Assembly (NCBI RefSeq): GCF_913773995.1
Contig: NZ_CAJYES010000113.1
Coordinates: forward strand, 84,692-148,691
DNA length: 64,000 bases
From: an uncultured Pseudacidovorax sp.
Lineage (GTDB): Bacteria; Pseudomonadota; Gammaproteobacteria; Burkholderiales; Burkholderiaceae_C
Direction of reading: 5' to 3'
A program made the translations under genes and the position numbers. This document shows, piece by piece, positions 30,264 through 38,541 of this stretch. Within the stretch, counting starts at the first letter, position 1, and the number at the start of each line of letters is the position of its first letter. The notes below the pieces were generated by a model. It saw nothing but the letters and a program-made list of their open reading frames with translations, did no database searches and was not told the DNA's origin.

Positions 30264-31141
30264 AGGCGGCGGACAGCCGGGTGCTGCTCACCGGCGCCAG
30301 CGGCGGCATCGGCTCCGCGGCCGCGCGTCGCCTCGTCCAGGCCGGCGCGAGCGTGATGCTGGCCGGCCGCTCGCCGGCGCGGCTGGCGGCGCAGGCCCGG
30401 GCCCTGGTGCGTGAACTGGGCGTGGAGCGCCATCGCGTCGAGTGGTATGCGGCCGACCTGACGCGGGTGGGCAGCCTGGACCCTCTGGCCCAGGTGGCCG
30501 CGCAATGGCAGTGCAACACGGTGGTCCATGGCGCGGGCACGCCCGCCTTCGGCCGTCTCGAGTCCTTCGATGCCAGCGCCATGTCGCAGGTGCTGCAACT
30601 CAATCTGTTCACGCCCATGTTGCTGACTCAGGCGCTGCTGCCCCACCTGCGGCAGCAGAAGCAGGCCAGCGTGCTCTTCGTCGGCTCGGTGCTGGGCCGT
30701 CTGGGGCTGCCGGGCTTCAGCGTCTACAGCGCGGGCAAGTTCGGGCTGCGCGGTTTTGCCGAATCGCTGCGCCGCGAGCTGGCGGACACGCCGATCAAGG
30801 TGCAGTACCTGGGCCCGCGCAGTACCAAGACGGAGTTCAACAGCGAAGCCGTCGAGCGCTACAACCAAGCCACCAAGACCGCCATGGACGACGCCGCCAC
30901 CGTCGCCCAGGCCCTGGTGCAGTTGCTGGAGAGCGGCACGGCCGAGCGCTTCCTGGGCTTTCCCGAAAAGCTGGCGGTCCGCCTGAACGGCATGGCGCCC
31001 GCCATGCTGGACGGTGCCTTCGCCGCCCATCGCAACAGCCTGCCCCCGGTGCAGCCGCCCGCGCCGCTCACGCTCGAGCGTTGCGAATCGGCGCAGCCCG
31101 AGTCGGCCGATGCGCATTCGCTGCAGGCCCCGCAGCTTTGA
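30260..31141 (+). CDS. Short-chain dehydrogenase/reductase
   Basis: The 293-residue product has the NAD(P) motif LLTGASGGIGSAAARR, the catalytic Ser in GSVLGRLGLPGFS and the YSAGK Tyr-Lys pair. The N-terminal GRSPAR suggests NADPH. It overlaps the HDO gene by four bases. It probably reduces or oxidises the product of the same pathway. The C-terminal 40 residues are Pro/Ala/Glu-rich and not part of the fold. Confidence 0.88.
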   Translation: MKAADSRVLLTGASGGIGSAAARRLVQAGASVMLAGRSPARLAAQARALVRELGVERHRVEWYAADLTRVGSLDPLAQVAAQWQCNTVVHGAGTPAFGRLESFDASAMSQVLQLNLFTPMLLTQALLPHLRQQKQASVLFVGSVLGRLGLPGFSVYSAGKFGLRGFAESLRRELADTPIKVQYLGPRSTKTEFNSEAVERYNQATKTAMDDAATVAQALVQLLESGTAERFLGFPEKLAVRLNGMAPAMLDGAFAAHRNSLPPVQPPAPLTLERCESAQPESADAHSLQAPQL

Positions 31142-31190
31142 GCCGTCAGGCCCGGCCCACCCTCGACCCCTCATCTTTCTTGCGAACACC

Positions 31191-31916
31191 ATGAAGACCA
31201 CGCCTGCCACCTTCTCCCACCGCGCCGTCGTCGCCGCGAGGCTCGCCCATGCGGGTTCGCGCCGCCGCGTCTGGCTGTCGATGGCCCTGCTCGCCGGTGC
31301 CGGCGTGCTGGCAGCCATCACGCCGCTGATCAGCCGCGCCGCGCCCGTCGATGACGGCGTTGCCGAGCTGCAGCACGACTGGGAAGTGATCCGCTACCAG
31401 GCGCCGCCGGCCGAGCGCGAGAAGCGCTTCGAGGCGCTGGCCGCCAAGGCGCACAAGTTGAGCGAAGCCAATCCGGGCCGCGCCGAGCCCCTGGTGTGGG
31501 AGGGCATCATCGTGAGCTCCGTGGCCGGCGAGAAGGGCGGCCTGGGCGCGCTGGGCCTGGTCAAGCAGGCCAAGGCGCTGTACGAATCGGCCATTGCCAT
31601 CAACGGCGACGTGCTCGAAGGCTCGGCCTACAACAGCCTCGGTGTGCTGTATTACAAGGTGCCCGGCTGGCCCGTGGGCTTCGGCGACAAGGCCAAGGCC
31701 AAGGAGCTGCTGCAGAAGGCGCTGACGCTCAACCCCAAGGGCATCGACCCCAACTTCTTCTATGGCGAGTACCTGGTCGAGACCAAGCAGCCCGACCAGG
31801 CGATGACCTACCTGGAGCGCGCCCTGCAGGCGCCCGCGCGGCCCGGCCGGCAGATCGCCGACGCCGGCCGCCGCGAGGAAGTCAAGGCACTGATGGACAA
31901 GATCAAGGCGCGCTGA
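31191..31916 (+). CDS. Exported TPR-like protein
   Basis: The 241-residue product has an Arg-rich N-terminus and one hydrophobic segment (WLSMALLAGAGVLAAITPL) followed by ISRAAP, so it is exported or anchored. The rest is helical repeats (KAKALYESAIAINGDVLEGSAYNSLGVLYY..., KAKELLQKALTLNP) of TPR kind. It is the last gene of the operon and ends 9 nt from the convergent histidine-kinase gene. Confidence 0.75.
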   Translation: MKTTPATFSHRAVVAARLAHAGSRRRVWLSMALLAGAGVLAAITPLISRAAPVDDGVAELQHDWEVIRYQAPPAEREKRFEALAAKAHKLSEANPGRAEPLVWEGIIVSSVAGEKGGLGALGLVKQAKALYESAIAINGDVLEGSAYNSLGVLYYKVPGWPVGFGDKAKAKELLQKALTLNPKGIDPNFFYGEYLVETKQPDQAMTYLERALQAPARPGRQIADAGRREEVKALMDKIKAR

Positions 31917-31925
31917 GCGCCGCCT

Positions 31926-33281
31926 TCATCGGTGCGCGGCATCGAACTGCAGCACCGCGCGCACGCCGCGGCCATCGGCGCGCGTGCCCAGTTGCAGTTC
32001 CAGGCCGTGCAGGTGCGCGATGCGCCGCACGATCGACACGCCCAGGCCGCTGCCCACCTCGTGCTGGCCTTCCGGCCGGTAGAAGCGCTCGCCCATGCGC
32101 GCGAGCTGTCCGGTCGACAGCGGCGGGCCGTCGTTCTCGACCTCCAGCTGTTCGCGGCCGATGCGAAGCAGCACGCTGCTGCCCTCGGGCGCATAGCGCA
32201 CGGCGTTGTCCAGCAGGTTGCGCACGAGCACGGTCATCAGGTGGCCATCGCCCAGCAGCGGCATGGGGTGGGCGCCGCCGGCCGGCCATTCGCAGGCGAG
32301 GTCGATGCGCCGACGTTCGGCCAGCGGCAGGCAGTCGCTCATGGCCTGCTCGACGATCGGCGGCCAGTCGATCTCGGCATCCAGCGAGGGCAGCACCCCC
32401 GACTCCACGCGTGACAGCGACAGCATCTGCGTCACCAGCCGCTCCATGCGGTGCAGGCCGGCGCTGAGCTTGTCCTCTGCCTGCCGGCGCTCGGCCAGGG
32501 TGCCGGCATGGCGCACCACGTCCCACTGCGCGGCAAGCACCGCCAGCGGGGTGCGCAGCTCGTGCGCGGCGTCGGCGGTGAAGCGGCGTTCGCGCACCAG
32601 CAGCTGCTCGATGCGCTGGAACAGCCCGTTCATCGCGGTCAGCAATGGCTTGAGTTCCGCCGGGGCACGGGCACTGGGAACGGGGCGCAGGTCCTGCGCG
32701 TCGCGGTGGGCGAGCTCGCTGGTCAATCGGCGCATGGGGGCGAGCGCGGCGCGCACGGCCCAGGCCATCACGGCCAGCAAGATCGGCAGCACCAGCAACC
32801 AGGGCACGACCTGCGTGACCGTCAGGCCATAGACGAGCTCGTCGCGTTCGTAGGCACCCTGGCCGGCGGCTACCAGCCATTGGTCGTCGCCGGAGCGCAT
32901 GTAGTAGACGCGCCAGGGTCGCCCATCCACCTCGTCATCGACGAAGCCCTGGGCGTCGAAGCGGAAGTTCAAATCCACGCCCTCGCGGTCGGACAGGGCC
33001 AGTTTGCCGTCGGTCGACCAGACCGCGATCGCCAGGTCGCGCACATCCGAGTCGCCCGCGTCGGGTGCACCCTCCTTGGGTGCCGGCGGCAGCGTGGCTG
33101 ACGAACCCGGGTAGCCGTGGCCCAGGGTGGCCTGCACCTGCCGCGCGAGACGCACGAGTTGGGTGTCGAACATCTCGTTGACCTCATGGCGAGCGCGCTG
33201 GATCGAGAAGTACAGCGCCAGGCCCCACACCAGTGGCGCGCAGATCAGCAGGTACAACAGCAGGCGACGCTGCAGGCTCAT
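31926..33281 (-). CDS. Sensor histidine kinase (QseC/PmrB/TctE-like)
   Basis: The 451-residue inner-membrane kinase has TM1 at about 8-26, a periplasmic sensor domain of about 130 residues, TM2 at about 156-177, HAMP, the H-box FTADAAHELRTPLAVL (His240), and N/G boxes (LVRNLLDNAVRYA, GSGLGVSIVRRIA). It is downstream of, and separated by 7 nt from, its response regulator. It is convergent with the thermostable-hemolysin operon. Confidence 0.92.
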   Translation of the reverse strand: MSLQRRLLLYLLICAPLVWGLALYFSIQRARHEVNEMFDTQLVRLARQVQATLGHGYPGSSATLPPAPKEGAPDAGDSDVRDLAIAVWSTDGKLALSDREGVDLNFRFDAQGFVDDEVDGRPWRVYYMRSGDDQWLVAAGQGAYERDELVYGLTVTQVVPWLLVLPILLAVMAWAVRAALAPMRRLTSELAHRDAQDLRPVPSARAPAELKPLLTAMNGLFQRIEQLLVRERRFTADAAHELRTPLAVLAAQWDVVRHAGTLAERRQAEDKLSAGLHRMERLVTQMLSLSRVESGVLPSLDAEIDWPPIVEQAMSDCLPLAERRRIDLACEWPAGGAHPMPLLGDGHLMTVLVRNLLDNAVRYAPEGSSVLLRIGREQLEVENDGPPLSTGQLARMGERFYRPEGQHEVGSGLGVSIVRRIAHLHGLELQLGTRADGRGVRAVLQFDAAHR

Positions 33282-33288
33282 GGGAGGC

Positions 33289-33963
33289 TCACGCCGATCC
33301 TTCGCCGGAACCGAGGGCGTAGCCGACGCCGCGCACCGTGCGCACGATGCCCGGGTCGATCTTGCGGCGGAGGTGGTGGATGTGAACTTCGAGCGAGTTG
33401 CCCTCAGGCTCGCCGCCGCTCCAGTCGTAGAGCTTTTCGAGCAGCGTCGATTTGGACAGCACGCGCTGCGGCTGGCTCAGGAAGATCTCCAGCAGCGCCA
33501 GCTCGCGGCCGGTGAGTTCGACCCGGGCGCCGCGCCAGTGCACCCGCTTGCTGGCTGGCTCGTAGCTGAGCTGCCCGTGCTGCCACACGGCCTGCGCATG
33601 CCCGGCGGTGCGTCGCACCAGCGCACGCAGCCGCGCGGCCAGCTCGTCGATGGTGATGGGTTTGATCAGGTAGTCGTCGGCACCGGCGTCCAGGCCATCG
33701 ATGCGCTGCTCGACGCCGTCGCGTGCCGTCAGCACCAGGATCGGCAGCACGCGGCCGGCCTGCCGCCAGCGCCGCAGCCAGTGCATGCCGTCGCTGCCCG
33801 GCAGACCCAGGTCGAGCACCACGGCATCGAAGGGGGCCCCGGCCAGGGCTGCATCCGCCTGCGGTCCATCACGGAACCAGTCCACGGCATGGCCGCGCTG
33901 ACGCAGGCCCTGGGCGAGCGCATCGCCCAGCAGGGTGTCGTCTTCCACGATCATGAGGCGCAT
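33289..33963 (-). CDS. OmpR-family response regulator (QseB/PmrA-like)
   Basis: The 224-residue product has a receiver domain with acidic pocket MIVEDD, phospho-acceptor Asp51 in VVLDLGLPG, Lys in DYLIKP, and a C-terminal winged helix (LTGRELALLEIFL, VEVHIHHLRRK-like segment, VRTVRGVGYAL). It is a partner of the kinase at 31926. QseB/PmrA-type proteins bind TTAA-containing half-sites such as the one at 27335-27351. It is the last chromosomal gene before the island. Confidence 0.93.
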   Translation of the reverse strand: MRLMIVEDDTLLGDALAQGLRQRGHAVDWFRDGPQADAALAGAPFDAVVLDLGLPGSDGMHWLRRWRQAGRVLPILVLTARDGVEQRIDGLDAGADDYLIKPITIDELAARLRALVRRTAGHAQAVWQHGQLSYEPASKRVHWRGARVELTGRELALLEIFLSQPQRVLSKSTLLEKLYDWSGGEPEGNSLEVHIHHLRRKIDPGIVRTVRGVGYALGSGEGSA

Positions 33964-34087
33964 GGCAGGTGGCGCTGGCGGCAGTGCGGCGGACCGATCC
34001 TCGTGGGGGAGGCCGGCCTGCAGATGCCGCAGTTGCCGGGGGTGGTTCAGGTGGAAGTCAGGATATCGCACCCCGCCTCGCGCAAAA

Positions 34088-34121
34088 GAAAAAGGGACCC
34101 CGTTTGCACGGGGTCCCTTTG
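34088..34121 (-). terminator. Stranded original terminator of tRNA-Met
   Basis: On the minus strand the stem AAAGGGACCCC/GGGGTCCCTTT (34091-34120) is followed by TTTTTCTTTTGC. It sits just beyond the tRNA 3' fragment of the left repeat, where the terminator of the tRNA stood before integration. A sister structure is at 53621-53648. It may still end transcription arriving from the island side. Confidence 0.8.
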
Positions 34122-34127
34122 GAGGTT

Positions 34128-34176
34128 TTGGTGGCGCTTCACGGACTCGAACCGCGGACCTGTGGATTATGATTCC
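34128..34176. repeat. Left attachment site (attL), 49-bp direct repeat
   Basis: It is identical over 49 bp to 53656-53704. It consists of the 3' part of the tRNA-Met gene including CCA (48 nt, minus strand) plus one base. The repeat ends within the anticodon stem, so this copy cannot form a tRNA. It marks the left end of the island. Confidence 0.95.
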
Positions 34177-34297
34177 TCGGGCTGCTTTCATTCCGATTGC
34201 TTCGCTGTGGTTCATGTTGCTTGCTATGATCCTGTGGAATCAACGACTTAGCGCCTTATTCCTGGCCTGTCGGCCGGCTCTGTGATTCCGATTCGTT

Positions 34298-34311
34298 CAC
34301 GAAAATTCGTG
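34298..34311. promoter_or_regulatory. Palindrome upstream of the integrase gene
   Basis: CACGAA-AA-TTCGTG is a perfect 14-bp inverted repeat 50 bp before the integrase start. It is a possible operator for integrase control. No other copy was noticed. Confidence 0.35.
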
Positions 34312-34317
34312 CTCCTG

Positions 34318-34336
34318 GGATACACAGTGGCTACAC
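34318..34336. repeat. Left pair of putative integrase arm-binding sites
   Basis: GGATACACAGTGGCTACAC holds two 8-bp GGMTACAC units spaced 11 bp apart. The other end of the island has GGCTACACGGTGGCTACAC (53581-53599), a 17/19 match. This pairing at both ends inside the att core is what arm-type sites of a tyrosine integrase look like. Confidence 0.55.
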
Positions 34337-34360
34337 GACGGGGAGGGGCGAACCAACACC

Positions 34361-35839
34361 ATGGCCCGTCCAGCACGAAACGCCCCCGTCGATCTATCCC
34401 AAAGGGCGGCCCTTACGGTCGGATTGATTGAGCGCCTATCCTGCCCCACCGACACCAAAGGGCAAGCGTTTCTAAGGGATAGCGAAGCCCCAGGATTGCG
34501 GGTCCGTGTCACCAATACCGGCGCCAAGTCGTTCGTGTTTGAGGGCAAGCTGAACAGGCAGACCATCCGCCGCACGATTGGCGACGTGCGAAGCTGGACC
34601 ATTGAGCAGGCACGCGCCGAAGCAAGGCGCCTCGCGGTGATGCTCGATGCCGGCATGGACCCCCGGGAGGTGGACAAGCGGCGGGCCGAAGAGAGGCTGG
34701 CCCGGGCTGCTGCTGACCAGGCCATGGCCGAGGCACAGAAAGCCGCTCAGGTGACGGTTAGAGAGGTGTGGGACGCATACCTAGAGGCGCGGAAAGATCA
34801 TTGGGGCGCGACTCACTACAACGACCATGTGAAGCTGGCGCGGGCTGGTGGGCAGGTAGCGCGCCGGGGCACCAGGGGCACGGGCCTTACCGTGGACATG
34901 CCGCTATTCCCATTGATGGGCCTACCCTTGCGCGCGCTCGACGCTGCCACCGTCGAGGCATGGGCAGCAAAGGAGGCAAAGACCAGGCCCACCAGCGCGC
35001 GCCTTGCATGGCGGTTGCTGAAAGTCTTCCTGAATTGGTGCGCTGAGCAACCGCAGTACGCAGGGCTCGTGCAGTCCACCAACGCGGCCGGGACACGCAA
35101 GACGCGGGAAGTGCTGGGCCGGCCGAAGGTCAAGACCGATGCCCTATTGCGCGAACAACTCGCGGCATGGTTCGCTGGAGTCCGGGCCATCCAAAACCCG
35201 ACCATTTCGGCGGCCATACAAGTGATGCTCCTGACGGGCGCGCGTCCCAATGAGGTTTTGTCTATGCGTTGGGAAGACGTGAACACGAAATGGCGAGGGC
35301 TCACGATCAGAGACAAGGTGGAGGGGGAGCGAGTGATCCCCTTGACGCCCTATGTGTTGAGCCTGCTGCAGGCGCTCCCGCGCCGGAATGAATGGGTGTT
35401 TGCCAGCACGCGCGCGGTATCGATGGATGAGCAGAACGCGAGGCGTCGCGCTCGACGCGCCGAAGCCTCGGGCGCCCAGCCTCAGGCCGGAGGGGTTGTG
35501 GTGGCCAGTGCGTCCGGCTACATCAGTGAACCGCGCGACCCCCACGCTAGAGCGTGCGCCGTTGCAGGAATTGACGGGCTGACCCTCCACGGGCTGAGGC
35601 GCAGCTTTAAGAGCCTGACGGAATGGCTGGAGATTCCGGCCGGAGTGGTGGCGCAAATCATGGGGCACAAGCCATCCGCGACAGCGGAGAAACACTACAC
35701 CGTGCGGCCCCTCGATCTTCTGCGCATCCATCACGAGCGAATCGAAGCATGGATCTTGGAGCAGGCCAACATGCCAGCAGCCAACCCGCCAGCGGTGCCA
35801 CGCCTGGCGCTGAATGATGGAGGGCGCCACTATGCCTAA
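34361..35839 (+). CDS. int: Tyrosine-type integrase of the island
   Basis: This site-specific recombinase inserts and excises the island. The 492-residue product has an N-terminal DUF4102-like DNA-binding domain (SEAPGLRVRVTNTGAKSFVF), a central SAM-like arm domain, and a catalytic domain with Arg in LLTGARPNEVLSMRWEDV, HGLRRSF (H-x-x-R), MGHKPSATAEKHY (His and nucleophile Tyr). It is P4-like, a type that favours tRNA 3' ends, which fits the tRNA-Met site. The next gene's start lies inside its last codons. Confidence 0.96.
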   Translation: MARPARNAPVDLSQRAALTVGLIERLSCPTDTKGQAFLRDSEAPGLRVRVTNTGAKSFVFEGKLNRQTIRRTIGDVRSWTIEQARAEARRLAVMLDAGMDPREVDKRRAEERLARAAADQAMAEAQKAAQVTVREVWDAYLEARKDHWGATHYNDHVKLARAGGQVARRGTRGTGLTVDMPLFPLMGLPLRALDAATVEAWAAKEAKTRPTSARLAWRLLKVFLNWCAEQPQYAGLVQSTNAAGTRKTREVLGRPKVKTDALLREQLAAWFAGVRAIQNPTISAAIQVMLLTGARPNEVLSMRWEDVNTKWRGLTIRDKVEGERVIPLTPYVLSLLQALPRRNEWVFASTRAVSMDEQNARRRARRAEASGAQPQAGGVVVASASGYISEPRDPHARACAVAGIDGLTLHGLRRSFKSLTEWLEIPAGVVAQIMGHKPSATAEKHYTVRPLDLLRIHHERIEAWILEQANMPAANPPAVPRLALNDGGRHYA

Positions 35840-36833
35840 GCGCGCACAGAGCAAAGCCCAGACACAGGGCCTTGTAACTCTGGCCGAGCTGGCCCGGAGC
35901 ATAGAGATTCATGGGGACTCTGGAGCGCTGGCGCCGAAGCTGGCCAAGGCACAGCGGATCATTGAACACGCAGGCATTCCCGTCCTGGCGACGCAGGGCA
36001 CCGCGCCGGCCGAGGATGTGGTCGCAGCCTTTGCCGCTCCTGATGAATGGGCCGTGTCATTGCTCGATGCGGAGGGGATTAGGCGCGTTGCTGCCGATGA
36101 GAAGGCGCTTACGGCTCGCATGACCGAAGACCAGGCCCGCAAGATCGACAACGGGCGCTATACGCTTCTGGAGGCGGTTTCATGGTGGCTCGGCCGCCCA
36201 CTCGCCGAGCTGACCGAGTTGCTTGATGGAGCGAATCACGGGCGCACTATTCCCCCGATGACGGATGAAGAGGCGGCATTGCTGCAAAAGCTCAAGCGTG
36301 CAGCGGTATTGCCCGATGGCGACGAAAGGAAGCTTCGGATGTACCGCCCTGGGTTTGGCGTCTCTTACGATTACCCGGAGGGGGCCGTCGTCCGGGAGGA
36401 ATACGAGGAAGCCAATGCAAGCGATCTAAATGCCTGGCTTGATGCTTACTCGGGGGGCATTGGTCGGCCGCTGCCTGGTCCTAGAGCCAGCACCGCAGGC
36501 GACGCCGAGCAAGGGCCAAAGCTTCGGGAGCTTGCAACGAAAGATCAGCTAATCGAAGCCTTCGGCAAGCTCACTGGCATGAACGAAAAATGGTTCAACA
36601 AAGTGCAAGATATTCCAGCTCTGGACCGTGCGCGCATATCCCTAGGCGGCGGTGGAAGGACGCCGCTGTTTTGCCCTTACAAGGTGCTGCAATGGCTCCT
36701 TGATCCGAATCGAAGGAAGGGCAGAGATGGGAGAGAACCCCTTAATCCAGAAACCGGGTGGCGAGTTTATGAAAACCGCTTTCGCCTGAGCTACGAGGCC
36801 CATCGTGATTCTGATCCGCGCCAGTTCGACTAG
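35832..36833 (+). CDS. Hypothetical island protein
   Basis: I do not recognise this 333-residue protein. The start at ATG 35832 is set by a GGAGGG site and overlaps the integrase stop. It is acidic in its first half (LVTLAELARSIEIHGDSG, TEDQARKIDNGRYTLLEAVSWWLG) and basic at the C-terminus (KVLQWLLDPNRRKGRDGREPLNP). The last 110 residues look like a DNA-binding or adaptor module, found beside integrase. The codon use is less GC-biased than in the chromosome. Confidence 0.75.
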   Translation: MPKRAQSKAQTQGLVTLAELARSIEIHGDSGALAPKLAKAQRIIEHAGIPVLATQGTAPAEDVVAAFAAPDEWAVSLLDAEGIRRVAADEKALTARMTEDQARKIDNGRYTLLEAVSWWLGRPLAELTELLDGANHGRTIPPMTDEEAALLQKLKRAAVLPDGDERKLRMYRPGFGVSYDYPEGAVVREEYEEANASDLNAWLDAYSGGIGRPLPGPRASTAGDAEQGPKLRELATKDQLIEAFGKLTGMNEKWFNKVQDIPALDRARISLGGGGRTPLFCPYKVLQWLLDPNRRKGRDGREPLNPETGWRVYENRFRLSYEAHRDSDPRQFD

Positions 36834-36893
36834 GGCTCCGCGGCCGGCCCGGGGTTAAGCACCCCACCAGCCGGGATTTAGGGGCGGTTTAAG

Positions 36894-36946
36894 CCGGGGT
36901 TTGTGGGCGCGGGGCCCGGGGTTGCGGAGCCCCGGCCAAACCCCGG
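36894..36946. other. Nested GC-rich inverted repeats between island modules
   Basis: An outer perfect 10-bp pair CCGGGGTTTG (36894-36903) / CAAACCCCGG (36937-36946) encloses CCGGGG (36916-36921) / CCCCGG (36930-36935). It lies in the 151-bp gap before the Xis-like gene, with no T run after it. It could end integrase transcription, or be part of a replication or regulatory site. Confidence 0.55.
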
Positions 36947-36984
36947 AATTGGAATGAAGGCTTCAGACATAGGAGCCCTTCCGA

Positions 36985-37212
36985 ATGACCCGCAATGCTT
37001 CGCTTTCCCTTATCCCTTTGGCCGATGAGACGCGGCAGACGCTGCCCACGCGAGAGGCGGCAATCCACCTGAACCGCTCGCCTCATACCTTGCACATTTG
37101 GGCCATGAACGGCAGCGGCCCGGTCCAGCCTCTTAGGGTCGGTGGTCGCCTTGCGTGGCCAACGGCAGAGCTTCGCAAGCTCCTGGGCGTGCAGCCGCTG
37201 GAGGCCGCGTAA
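36985..37212 (+). CDS. AlpA/excisionase-like helix-turn-helix protein
   Basis: The 75-residue product is built around a MerR/AlpA-type HTH: TREAAIHLNRSPHTLHIWAMN followed by a wing and RLAWPTAELRKLLG. Such small proteins act as excisionases or as activators of integrase and primase genes in satellites and prophages. It is preceded by AGGAG. It overlaps the next gene (TAATG). Confidence 0.75.
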   Translation: MTRNASLSLIPLADETRQTLPTREAAIHLNRSPHTLHIWAMNGSGPVQPLRVGGRLAWPTAELRKLLGVQPLEAA

Positions 37213-37541
37213 TGAGCGGGCCGGACAAGAAAAAAGCCCCGGCCGCTGGAACGGCAAGGGCTTACAAGAAAGAAACTTCGGACCTCAATCATAGCGCTCC
37301 CTTCCTGAGCACAGAAGAGCAACGGGCCAAGATCCTGGGTCTTCTGAGGATGCGGCCCCACACGAGCTATGAGCTACGCCGCGCCGGTTGCTATCAGTGC
37401 CCCACGCGCGTTTTCGAGCTTCGCCGGCAAGGCTATGAGATCGAGACGCAGCGGGTGACGGTTGTAGACCAGGACGGTTTTTCGCATCCGTTCGTTGCCC
37501 TGTACTCCCTGGCCGATGAGGTGAAAGGGGATGGCCAATGA
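37212..37541 (+). CDS. Helix-turn-helix (HTH_39-like) phage protein
   Basis: The 109-residue product has a Lys-rich N-terminal tail and a winged helix: AKILGLLRMRPHTSYELRRA, then PTRVFELRRQGYEIETQRV and VALYSLADE. This matches a small phage family seen next to replication genes. It overlaps both neighbours by one to four bases. Confidence 0.75.
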   Translation: MSGPDKKKAPAAGTARAYKKETSDLNHSAPFLSTEEQRAKILGLLRMRPHTSYELRRAGCYQCPTRVFELRRQGYEIETQRVTVVDQDGFSHPFVALYSLADEVKGDGQ

Positions 37542-37714
37542 ATTGGGACGAAAAGCTCATTGCCACGCTCAAGGCGCGCTTTGCGCTGCTGGGGCACTCG
37601 GTCTACGACCTGGCAGACGGCGGCTACGTAGTCACCCGCTGGGGCCATACGCGCCAATGCCCTGACGTGCACGCACTCGCGGTATTCCTGCGTCAGATTG
37701 GAGGCGCCGCATGA
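37538..37714 (+). CDS. Small hypothetical protein before the primase
   Basis: The 58-residue product (MNWDEKLIATLKARFALLG...) is not recognised. It is supported by tight coupling: its ATG overlaps the upstream stop (ATGA) and its TGA overlaps the primase ATG. It looks like the small proteins often found before toprim primases in prophages. Confidence 0.65.
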   Translation: MNWDEKLIATLKARFALLGHSVYDLADGGYVVTRWGHTRQCPDVHALAVFLRQIGGAA

Positions 37715-38541
37715 TCGACTTTGACGATTACGCCATTGGCGATCATCGCGCGGCCTGCCCAGTCTGCAGCAAGACGCCCCGGGACAAGTCGCTAGGCATC
37801 ACGATCCTGGCCCACGATCACGGCATTGCGCGCTGCTTTCGGTGCGACTTCCTGCAGCTACGACGCGAACAGCGGGAGCTGTCCCCGGCCGAGAAGCTGG
37901 CCTATCAAAGGCGAATGGACGCCCTCCGGCGCCAGCACGACGCCGAGCAGCGCCAGCGGCATGCGGAAGTCGCACAGGCGGCCCAAGAACGGTGGAAGGC
38001 GGCAACGCCAGCCGACGCGCATCCATACCTTTCCGTCAAAGGCATCCAGGCCCACGGCGCCCGCATCGAGGCGGGGCATACCTTGCTTATCCGCATGAGC
38101 GACGTTCACGGGGTCATCCACAACGTCCAGGGCATCGCGCCCGATGGTGCTAAGCGGTTCATGCCTGGGGGCCGCGTAAAGGGCCTCTATTGCCCTATCG
38201 GCAGGCCGTCCGGCCGGCTGGTGGTGTGCGAGGGATTTGCGACGGGTGCCACGATTCACGAGGTCACCGGGCATGCGGTCGCTGTGGCCTTCAACGCCGG
38301 CAACCTGCTGTCGGTGGCTAAGTCGATGCGCGCGAAGTTCCCGTGCATCACCCTTGTTATCGCCGCAGACGATGACTGGAAGACCGATGGCAACCCGGGC
38401 TTGACTGCGGCAACTAAGGCGGCGCGAGCTGTGGGCGGACTGCTGGCGGTTCCCAACTTCGAGGGGCTGCCGAGGGGCGCCAAACACACGGACCATAACG
38501 ATTTGCACCGGCTCGCCGGAAGCTTGGAGGCTCTGGCATGA
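37711..38541 (+). CDS. Toprim-domain DNA primase-like protein
   Basis: The 276-residue product probably primes replication of the island. It has an N-terminal zinc site (C16-x2-C19 ... C42-x2-C45 in CPVCSK and CFRCDF), a helical middle, and a Toprim domain with Glu173 in VVCEGFATGATI and the acidic cluster around D219-D221 (IAADDDW). It is close to primases of P4-like and Burkholderiales prophages. It is coupled to the DUF3987 gene by ATGA overlap. Confidence 0.87.
   Translation: MIDFDDYAIGDHRAACPVCSKTPRDKSLGITILAHDHGIARCFRCDFLQLRREQRELSPAEKLAYQRRMDALRRQHDAEQRQRHAEVAQAAQERWKAATPADAHPYLSVKGIQAHGARIEAGHTLLIRMSDVHGVIHNVQGIAPDGAKRFMPGGRVKGLYCPIGRPSGRLVVCEGFATGATIHEVTGHAVAVAFNAGNLLSVAKSMRAKFPCITLVIAADDDWKTDGNPGLTAATKAARAVGGLLAVPNFEGLPRGAKHTDHNDLHRLAGSLEALA

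Noticed and set aside
34128..34176. Second tRNA-Met at the left end of the island
   Set aside because: Only the 3' 48 nt are present; the 5' half and D-arm are missing, so it is the left attachment site and not a gene.
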